From assembly GCA_025765615.1 (NCBI GenBank), contig JAIVFJ010000117.1, positions 1 to 64,000 of the forward strand: a DNA stretch of 64,000 nt, read 5' to 3'. The notes under the pieces are model-generated. The model ran no database searches and was not told the DNA's origin. It saw only the letters and a list, made by a program, of their open reading frames with translations. The DNA is from Zopfochytrium polystomum. Taxonomy: Eukaryota; Chytridiomycota; Chytridiomycetes; Chytridiales; Chytridiaceae. Below are positions 41,974 to 49,420 of this stretch, in pieces. The position numbers and the translations under genes were made by a program. Positions within the stretch are counted from its first letter, which is position 1; each line of letters starts with the position of its first letter.

Positions 41974-44685
41974 ATGTCCCCGTCGTCGTCGTCGTCGTCG
42001 TCGTCGTCCTCACGCAGGCCCAGCAACAGCACCGGGCCTCTCCCCGCGGCGGCAACAGCAGCGCTCCACAAGCACTCGTCCTACTCCTCCTTCTCCGACA
42101 ATGCCGGTGTCAACGACAGCAGCTACAACAGCCGCGCTGGCGCGGTGCTGCCCCTCTTTTCATCCAACTCCTCAGCCAACCCGTCCTCCTCGTCCGCCGC
42201 CGCCGGGACACGCCGCTCGCGGTCCACCTCGCCGCACAAGAAAGCTTTCAAGTCTCCGCCGTCCCTCTCGCCGTCGCGAGCCCCCGCACCGCCTCATTCC
42301 AAATTCCACTTGCGTTCCCGAGGCGCCAGCGCGCTAGGCCCTTGGGCCACCGGTCGCAACTGCCGCCGCGTCCTCCTTTTGCTCGTTGTCGTCGTGACCG
42401 TGGCGCTGACCACGCTCTACTTTAACCCGCGGACCTTATCCTTGTCCATGGCGTCGACGTCAAAGTCCGCCTCCTCCTTCTTTGATGCCGCCCGGCGCAG
42501 GCTCGCCTCGTGGAACGGTAACAAGGGCGGGCAACCACAGCAACAACAACAGCGGCGTCCAGTCGTCCGGCTGCCGTCCACCGTCCGGCGACCGTCGCCT
42601 CCGGAAGCCCTGGTCCCGCTCGCTAGTTTGGAAAGCACCTTCAACGCCAACGCCGCGGGCGCTACGGCCGCGGCTGCCGCCAAACAAAAGGCTGAGGCCG
42701 CTGCAGCGGCATCTGCTGCGGCCACGCCCTCGTCCGCCGGAAGCGCCACGACGGCAACACTGACCCGCTCGTTCCGCGACCGATGCAACCACTACGACGC
42801 GATTGGGCAAATGGACGTTACTTTCAACTGGATTCCTCTGTCGATACGGATGAACGAATACAGCGACGTGGACGTGGACGACCAGTCGCCGCTGGCGGCC
42901 AGCGGAGTCCACGTTCCGCACGGGGAGGTTGCCGACGACCGCACGGGCTGCCCGCCGCACGACCCGCCGTCGGACAACATCCACAGCCTGATCGACGCGC
43001 CGTACAACGAGCTGCCCCCGCACATGCGGAACAAGCTCGTCCTGCTCATTGGCGACTCGCAAGAGCGCAACACGCTGACGTCCCTGTGCGGCTACGTCGG
43101 CGGCACGCTCTCCCTGATCAAGCTGAACGGCTCGGTGATCGACGACTGGGCGTACGCGCTGGGCGGCGACTCGCGGCTGTGCGTGGTGCGCGACCTCAAG
43201 GGCAACGTGCACGTGTGGGTGTCGATCTTCCACTTTGGCGTGCACCGCGACCCGACGCGGCCGTTCGACGGCTGGGGCGCGCACCTCGAGCCCGGGTTCC
43301 CGCACGCGTCGCAGGACAGGGTGCGCTGGATCCCGTACCTGCTCGCGGGCATCGCGCAAGAGTTTTTCCCCGAGCTGTGCATCGCCGCAGGCCGGCCGTG
43401 CCCGCCGTCGGCGCCTCATGCGCACGTCGTGCCGCAAGCCCCCGCCGGCGGTGCGGCCGCCGCGGCAGATCACCCGCCGCACATGGTGCAGTCGCCCGAC
43501 GACCCGAACCTGTGGATCGTGTATGTGGACCAGAATGGGATCCCGATCTACCCGGATGACGACGCTGCGTTTGGCAAGTCCGCGGCGTCGAGCGACGCGG
43601 CGGGGGCGGCGGCGGACGACGACCTGCTGGCGCTGTCGGCCGAGGACGCGGCGGCCGCCGGGACGGTGGAGGGCACCGCTGCCACGGACCCGGTGTTTGC
43701 CACGTCGAACGACCTCAGCGAGAAACACCACCACGGAGTCGCGGTGGCGCGTGTCGATGCGATAGCCGACGGCATCCGGCTGCACCGGCGGTCCGAGGGT
43801 GGTGGTGGCGGCGACAGTGAGCCGCACGCCCACGAGCACGACCACGCCGAGCAGCACAACGGACGTCTGCACCGGCGGGCGCGGACGGCCAAGACGCCGC
43901 ACCGGCGGCCGGCGTCGTCATACGCGGCGCCGTCGAACGGCCCGCCGCCCGAGCGGTTCCCGGCGGAGCCCTTGACGGAGCCCGAGTGGTTCCCGGTGCC
44001 GGACCTGGTCGTCGCGCAGTCGTCGCTGTGGGACTTGATCCAGTGGCTCGACCTGTTTACGGGCGCGCTGCGGCCGGGGGGCGGCGCGCCGCGGGCGCCA
44101 GCGGACGTGCTGACGGTGCCGGGGTTGCCGGGCCGGTGGGCGCACGACCTGCGGGTGCACTTAATCGATGCCGTGCGGTCGGTGTTGCCGGCGCCGGCGC
44201 CGGCTTTGTCGTCGTCGTCTTCGTCGAGTGGTGGTCAGCGGCGCAAGAACGGCACATTTGCGAGCGGCGTTCCTCTCGTGATGCGCACGACGCCGCTGAC
44301 GGGCCCGCCGTCGGGGTTCCCTCCCCGGGTGGTGGCGGCGATGGGCGACATCCAGCGGCTGGTCGCGGCGCAGGAGCGGGCGAGCGGGTCTGTGCGCGGG
44401 GTGATTGACTGGGAGCGGGCGGTGCGCGGGCTGGGCACGCTGGACGCCGACGGGTTTCACCAGAACGAGTGGAGCCAGCTTGCGTACGCGCAGATGGTGA
44501 TGAGCGAGCTCGAGTCTGTGGTGTACGAGCAGGAGTGGGCGCGGAGAGTCGAGGAGGGCAAGGCGTCGGCGGCGGCGAATGCAGTCCATGGGGGTGCGCC
44601 GTCGTCGTCATCGTCGTCGGCCCCGGCGGCGGCGGCGGCGGGAGCTCCGGCGTCGGCCAAGAAGAAGTGGACGCGGTTCTTTTGA
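41974..44685 (+). CDS. Type II membrane SGNH / PC-esterase-like protein (903 aa)
   Basis: Start chosen at MSPSSSSS (41974), after the CAGA array. The Ser/Pro-rich basic cytosolic tail is about 130 residues. A signal-anchor helix follows (RRVLLLLVVVVTVALTTLYF, about 131-150), then an Ala/Gln-rich stem. The lumenal domain begins near residue 265 with FRDRCNHYDAIGQMDVTFNW. It carries LVLLIGDSQERNTLTSLCG (GDS with catalytic Ser at about 361) and ends with DADGFHQNEWSQLAYAQM (Asp-x-x-His at about 825-828), the two hallmark blocks of SGNH/PC-esterases. Family members in plants and fungi acetylate or trim polysaccharides in the Golgi; that role is inferred. A long low-complexity insert (about 470-690) separates the motifs. 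No introns are apparent. Confidence 0.7.
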   Translation: MSPSSSSSSSSSSRRPSNSTGPLPAAATAALHKHSSYSSFSDNAGVNDSSYNSRAGAVLPLFSSNSSANPSSSSAAAGTRRSRSTSPHKKAFKSPPSLSPSRAPAPPHSKFHLRSRGASALGPWATGRNCRRVLLLLVVVVTVALTTLYFNPRTLSLSMASTSKSASSFFDAARRRLASWNGNKGGQPQQQQQRRPVVRLPSTVRRPSPPEALVPLASLESTFNANAAGATAAAAAKQKAEAAAAASAAATPSSAGSATTATLTRSFRDRCNHYDAIGQMDVTFNWIPLSIRMNEYSDVDVDDQSPLAASGVHVPHGEVADDRTGCPPHDPPSDNIHSLIDAPYNELPPHMRNKLVLLIGDSQERNTLTSLCGYVGGTLSLIKLNGSVIDDWAYALGGDSRLCVVRDLKGNVHVWVSIFHFGVHRDPTRPFDGWGAHLEPGFPHASQDRVRWIPYLLAGIAQEFFPELCIAAGRPCPPSAPHAHVVPQAPAGGAAAAADHPPHMVQSPDDPNLWIVYVDQNGIPIYPDDDAAFGKSAASSDAAGAAADDDLLALSAEDAAAAGTVEGTAATDPVFATSNDLSEKHHHGVAVARVDAIADGIRLHRRSEGGGGGDSEPHAHEHDHAEQHNGRLHRRARTAKTPHRRPASSYAAPSNGPPPERFPAEPLTEPEWFPVPDLVVAQSSLWDLIQWLDLFTGALRPGGGAPRAPADVLTVPGLPGRWAHDLRVHLIDAVRSVLPAPAPALSSSSSSSGGQRRKNGTFASGVPLVMRTTPLTGPPSGFPPRVVAAMGDIQRLVAAQERASGSVRGVIDWERAVRGLGTLDADGFHQNEWSQLAYAQMVMSELESVVYEQEWARRVEEGKASAAANAVHGGAPSSSSSSAPAAAAAGAPASAKKKWTRFF

Positions 44686-45149
44686 CGGCGGCGTGCGGGT
44701 GCGGCAAGTTCGTTTTGTTTCTTGTGCCAAGGATATTCGATGGAACGGTTTGAGTGAAAAAAGCAAAGTGTTTGGTGTTTGAGCCGCTCGGGTGACGGGC
44801 TGAGAGTCTGCGAAACGGGAATAATGTCATCCCCCCCCTTTCTACTAGTGTTGCTGCTTGAGGTTCCACTTTTTTTTTTTTTTTTTTTTTTTTTTGTGTG
44901 CCGTTTTCCGCCTTTTGCGAGGGGTCGTTTTTCTGTCGTGCTCGATGGCTCTCCTTGTGTCTCGGTCTTTCTCTGTTCTTCGCTCAGCTGTTTACGAATG
45001 AGAAAATAATATTTGCAATGGAAAATTGCGTGCCTGTTCTTTGTCCACATTTTTCCCCCCCCTTACTAGGGGATGCCTGTTGACTTAAATAAACAGTCCT
45101 TGAAAAAAAAAAGGGAAAAAATGGGAACTTTTCTCAAGTAGAAAGGTCA
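44686..45149. other. Intergenic; poly(T) tract
   Basis: A T run of about 26 lies at 44870-44895, and CCTTGAAAAAAAAAA near 45097-45118. No gene is seen. Confidence 0.6.
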
Positions 45150-46480
45150 AATAGTGAGCTTGAGAAGTTGCAGAGAATCAAGTAGCTTAAGATGATTCAC
45201 CAAGTCATTGTAAACCACATTTCTAATAGTTGGTCCACCTCTTTCATTGTTTTTTGCAGTTATTATAAGATCTGCTGGGGATGTCACTCTGGAAAAAGCA
45301 AACATAGGACTGTCCATGTGCAAACATATCCTGCCACATGTCCAGTCCAACGATTTTCAAAGTCTGTCCTTGGGACTTGTTGATGGACATTGCAAAGGCA
45401 GGCTGAACTGGAAATTGCTTTCTGGTGAACTCAAAGGGAAATCCTGAATCACTGGGCTGCAGAGAGATTCAGGGAAGCAGGATTTTCTCTCCTTTCCTGC
45501 TGCCCACAACAACTTCACAGAGCGGCACGTTGGGGGCAGATTTCCTGTCGGATAAGGCATGTCCCATTGCAGAGTCCATCTGTTAGGTTGCGAAGCAGGA
45601 TCAGAGGCATTCCCACTTTGACAGTTAGCCTGTGGGGAGGCAGGCTGGGAGGGCTGAGGGTGTTTAGGAACTTGGTGCTGATGATAAGTCTGTTGCCTCC
45701 ATTGTCTCCAACTGGGGTGAGCATCAAGCTGAATGGGGATGGCAAATCAAGAGTGAGCCGTTGTGCCACCGGCAAGCAGAAGTGCTGCTATTCCTGAAAA
45801 AGTCACAGCATGGGCAATGCAGCCCTGTCCAAAGCAACCTTAGCTGCTGCAGACTTTCGCCAAGATGGCATTGTAGACAAAGGTCTTGCCACATCCTCCC
45901 ACTCCCTGTAGGTAGAAGATTGGTCCTTCCAGAGGAGGCATCACTCAAGGCTGTCCACATTGCTCAACAGCATCCACCACAGCCCCGTAAGCAAAGACCC
46001 TGCTCTTGGTTGAAGGGCCTTTCAGCATTTGTCACAACAGCCTCCAGTTGCTGGTGATTGTAGTCCGAGTTTAGCCTTTGAAAAATCAGCTGGAGTCAGC
46101 CCTCCAGTGCCAGCACAGGCTCAGGCTGGAACTCTTCCAGCTGCGGCAAGGTGGGGAAGTTGTGCAGCGAGGTTGACAAACTCTGCAGGAATGTATCCAG
46201 CAGCCTCAGCACATTGCAGTACATGTGGTCTGTAGGGGCAAGATCCTGATTCCCATGTTCCAGTTGTGCTGTGAGGCGACCATCTCATGCTTGAATCATT
46301 GTAGAGAGCCCTTGGATCACCTGGAGCATTGAAAGTAAGGAGCAACGCAAACAGCCTGATGAACTCTCTTGAGCTTGTCATCACGCGCACATCCTGCCCC
46401 AAGCACCAAACTGCCCCACAATCGTCAGCAGTCAGTCCATGTCGCACACAGGCTTCCTGAAACGTTCCAAAGGTGATTCC
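45150..46480 (-). pseudogene. Helitron-type Pif1-like helicase relic
   Basis: On the minus strand a helicase pattern is traceable through frame changes. CVRHGLTADDCGAVWCLGQD and REFIRLFALLLTFNAPGDPR (46280-46450) match the segment preceding the helicase core in Helitron proteins. GPIFYLQGVGGCGKTFVYNA (45880-45930) is the Walker A motif. IAALLLAGGTTAHS (about 45770) is motif Ia-like, and [14 protein letters not shown] plus [19 protein letters not shown] sequence (45270-45380) are the C-terminal motifs of Pif1/RecD helicases. No Rep domain or Helitron termini were found. A genomic Pif1 pseudogene is the alternative, but the N-terminal segment favours Helitron. Confidence 0.7.
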
Positions 46481-46483
46481 TGC

Positions 46484-47037
46484 TGTAAACAGTCTACTCT
46501 GAGTGAGTGAATGGAAGGTGTGAATGAAGTGGAGATGTGTGTGTGGGTGATCCTTCTCCCCAACTTGGAGAGAAAAGAGAAAAACTCTGTTATGAATCAC
46601 CCTCTGGAACCTTCTGGAACCTTCTGGAACCTTCTTTGCTTTCCTGACTTGTCTTGTTGTCATTGGTATCATTGGTATCATTGTATTACTAATTGCTCTT
46701 TCTGGAACTTTCTTTGAGTCTTGACAAGGAAGACTCTCAAAAGGTATAAAAGGGGGATGGGGAACCTGTCCCATCCCTCTAGTGAATTATTGTTTCCAAT
46801 ACAATCATCACTCCTCTCAGTTCCTTGTCTGCCTTGTCCTGTCCTGCCCTGTTCCTGACAATATACATGGTGTAATAGTTGCTAGGCAAGCGTGACTGGC
46901 ACAGGGTAAAAACCTCTCCTATATTATCTGCTTGAGCAGAGGAGGAGGAAAACTGTTGACACCAGGTTTCTGTTCCACTTAATACTCGGAGTATTTGTCA
47001 ACCGTGGAAGCCAGCACCCTGGTCTGCATTGGCGGTG
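46484..47037 (+). repeat. Dispersed repeat, copy B, split by a solo LTR
   Basis: 46484-46587 and 46861-47037 together match 40081-40394. The intervening 46588-46860 is an LTR copy. The right boundary ends at CATTGGCGGTG exactly as in copy A, after which the coiled-coil ORF continues. Confidence 0.75.
46588..46860 (+). repeat. Solo LTR (273 bp, internally shortened), no target duplication
   Basis: Starts TGTTATGAATCACC and ends GTTCCTGACA. It has fewer GAAnnTTC units than the 353-bp copies but keeps TATAAAAG. The flanks AACTC and ATATA do not match, so it probably arose by recombination between two different copies or suffered a flank deletion. Confidence 0.9.
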
Positions 47038-47611
47038 AAAGAGCATCAGACCTCAGTACGCACTGACATCCAAAAACTCACCACTCAGCTTACCCAACTT
47101 GAGCCAATCCCTGCAGCACTGGAACACGGCTTAGCAAAGGTGGACCACGACATTCAGAGACTTGCAGCTGCTGCAGCCAACGTGGATACTTCACTCAAAA
47201 ACCATGCTGGCGCCATCCACAACCTAAATCAGCGAGTCACCACACTGGAGCCACTCACTGCACAATTGGACAGCCGCCTCACCACAGTGGACATGACCAC
47301 CCAGCTCCTCAGCTCTCGCCTCCGGACAATTGAAGAATGGTTGAAATACAATGACCCGATTGATGAGGGCCTTGACGACCGTTCCTCTGCTGAACCTTCT
47401 TCTACTACTACTGTCCCAGCTCGATCAGCTGTCACCACACACTCAAGCTCCAGTTCCTCTTCAACTCCTCCCAACAGAACTGTCCCCAAACCTGCCCCCA
47501 AACCTGCCCCAAAACTGTCTCAAAAACCAGGAACACTGCCTCAACTTGACCAATATTCTTATTCATTCTTTTGTGAAAGCCCCTTTGCTACTGAATCACT
47601 CTTATTTCTTC

Positions 47612-47647
<36 letters not shown>

Positions 47648-47661
47648 AGAGACATTATTAG
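47038..47661 (+). CDS. LINE ORF1-like coiled-coil protein fragment ending in poly-Lys
   Basis: The open frame covers about 210 residues but no ATG precedes the coiled coil, so the start is missing or lies in the adjacent repeat. Heptad-like pattern: LTTQLTQLEPIPAALEHGL, IHNLNQRVTTLEPL, LLSSRLRTIEEWL. Then a Ser/Thr/Pro linker (NRTVPKPAPKPAPK). The frame finishes in about 11 lysines encoded by a run of 32 A at 47614-47645. The poly(A) may be a retrotransposition tail, so this piece and the LINE ORF2 starting at 47690 may be separate insertions. It otherwise sits where a LINE ORF1 would. Confidence 0.45.
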
Positions 47662-48120
47662 CAGGACTTCCTGCACCCCTTAGTCAACTATGTCAACTAG
47701 CCCTGTGTCTAGCACACCACCCCCAGCACCACCACCCCTCCCTCGCTTTGCGACTTGGAACATCTGTCATGCCTTCCCCACCAAGGCTGCATCTATCTTC
47801 CACTGGCTCGATCACACCAAAACCACCATCCTTGCCATTCAAGAAACTGGCTGCTCTGACACAGAGGCCACCCACTCCATTCGTCACATCACTAGGAATT
47901 ACAAAGGTTTCTTCATATCCTCCACCCCCTCCCGTCACGCTGGCGTTGGTTTCATCATTTCAACTTCCCTGGCACCACACATCACTGAAGTCTCCCACTT
48001 TGGAACTCATGCCATTGCCCTCACCTTATCTTTTGCTCGACGCTCCATCCTCCTGCGAAATATTTACTGGCCTGCTGACCCCCAATCTGAGGAACTCCCT
48101 GATGTTATGAATCACCCTCT

Positions 48121-48231
48121 GGAAACCTCTGGAACCTTCTAGAACATTCCTTCATGGAACCTTCTGGAACCTTCTGGAACCTTCTAGAACATTCCTTCAT
48201 GGAACCTTGTGGAACCTTCTGGAACCTTCTT
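48121..48231 (+). promoter_or_regulatory. Heat-shock-element arrays in U3
   Basis: Runs of alternating GAA and TTC triplets at strict 2-nt spacing: GAAnnTTCnnGAAnnTTC and longer, for example from 48131 (GGAACCTTCTAGAACATTCC) and from 48156 onwards. Another TTCTGGAACTTTC lies at 48295-48307, about 35 bp before the TATA box. This is the consensus binding pattern of trimeric heat-shock factor (three or more inverted nGAAn units). It recurs in all full LTR copies here. Confidence 0.8.
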
Positions 48232-48339
48232 TGCTTTCCTGACTTGTCTTGTTGTCATTGGTATCATTGGTATCATTGCATTACTAATTGCTCTTTCTGG
48301 AACTTTCTTGGAGTCTTGACAAGGAACACTCTCAAAAGG

Positions 48340-48347
48340 TATAAAAG
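48340..48347 (+). promoter_or_regulatory. LTR TATA box
   Basis: TATAAAAG lies 35 nt before the inferred transcript start at 48375, the usual spacing for RNA polymerase II. It is conserved in the LTR copies at 7.1, 13.2, 46.6 and 51.6 kb. Confidence 0.8.
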
Positions 48348-48457
48348 GGGGATGGGGGACCTGTCCCATCCCTCAAGTGAATTATTGTTTCCAATACAAT
48401 CATCACTCCTCTCAGTTCCTTGTCTGCCTTGTCCTGTCCTGCCCTGTTCCTGACATC

Positions 48458-48468
48458 ATAATTCACTT
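48458..48468 (+). other. Self-complementary primer-binding site
   Basis: ATAATTCACTT begins 2 nt after the LTR and is the exact complement of AAGTGAATTAT at 48375-48385, the predicted 5' end of the transcript. Eleven base pairs between the transcript 5' end and the site just inside the LTR is the Tf1 self-priming arrangement, replacing a tRNA primer. The copy at 7.1 kb preserves both halves. Confidence 0.75.
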
Positions 48469-48495
48469 CACCCTCTCCTACTACTCTCTGCCATC

Positions 48496-49420
48496 ATGTC
48501 TGACCCAAACAACACCTTCCCTGATGCAACTGCCTTCCAAGCCTTGATGGACCAATTACAAGCCCTTTCAAGACAGACACAACCAACTTCAAGAACAAGT
48601 CCTTCACCAGCAGCACCAGCTTCAACAACAACTTCACCAACAAGAACATCAAGCTCTTCCCCTGCCCCAAGCCAACCAAGCAAGAGAGCCCAAGGTTCCC
48701 AGCCCTGACAAGTTCACTGGGCTGGCCAAAGACCTTAGGAACTTTATGGCCACTGTGGAGAATGTCATCCTTCTCCAACCTTCAAGATTTCCCAGTGAGC
48801 AAGTCAAGGTTCTTTTCACAAGCACCCTCCTGTCTGGTCAAGCTCAATCATGGTACAGATCTCTCCCAAGCACACCCACCACCCTGCAAGAGCTCTGGGA
48901 GGGGCTGGAGGCTACCTTTGGTGACCCCTACGCATCTTGGACAGCAAGATCCAAGCTCAAGCATATCAAGCAAGGAAAGCAATCTTGTGTGGCCTACACC
49001 AACCAATTCAAGCAACTAGCCAGAGACTCTGGATACAATGATGCAGCTCTGATGGAGCTGTACCATGATGGTCTCCATGAGTCTATCCAAGACATGCTCT
49101 CCCAGTCTCTGCACATCCCTGAGACCTTGGAAGAGTACATTCTCCTTGCCATCAAGATTGACAACAGACTCTACTCCAAGAGGCTGAAGCAAAGACAAGT
49201 AGGAACTACATCAAGACCAACCCCAGTCCCTCAAGCTCTTACAGTTCCTGAACCCATGCAAGTGGATGCAGTTGAGACACTTCCTAAGGGTCCTCTGAGC
49301 CAAGAGGAGAAAACAAGGAGGGCCCAGCGGGGACTGTGTTTCTACTGTGGCTCCAAGGAGCATGCTGTCAAGGACTGCCCAAGGAAGAAGCACCCAAACT
49401 CCCAGGTCCAGGCTCACTGA
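48496..49420 (+). CDS. gag: Chromovirus Gag, with one frameshift
   Basis: Starts MSDPNNTFPDATAFQALMDQ. Compared with the copy at 7058, one extra A near 48580 shifts the frame (HQLQEQ region). The correct frame is open from there to 49420. The capsid-like region includes FPSEQVKVLFTSTLLSGQAQ and SWYRSLPSTPTTLQELWEGL. A zinc knuckle CFYCGSKEHAVKDC (C-x2-C-x4-H-x4-C) lies near the end, followed by a basic tail. Gag coats RNA and forms the virus-like particle. The indel may be a mutation or a sequence error. Gag overlaps pol by 85 nt in the -1 frame. Confidence 0.85.

Larger units (their letters stand above)
48103..48455 (+). repeat. 5' LTR of the chromovirus
   Basis: TG...CA ends (TGTTATGAATCA and GTTCCTGACA). 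U3 carries GAA/TTC arrays. TATAAAAG is at 48340-48347. R probably starts at 48375. The same sequence, complete or partial, occurs five more times in this window (7099, 13173, 34599, 46588, 51646). Confidence 0.95.

Noticed and set aside
42460..43902. 480-codon minus-strand ORF opposite the SGNH-like gene
   Set aside because: It is an antisense shadow of a GC-rich gene: Arg/Val-rich with no motifs, while the plus strand has a TM anchor and catalytic motifs.
48570..48590. Programmed frameshift within gag
   Set aside because: The sister copy at 7058 reads through in one frame; a single inserted A in this copy is the simpler explanation.
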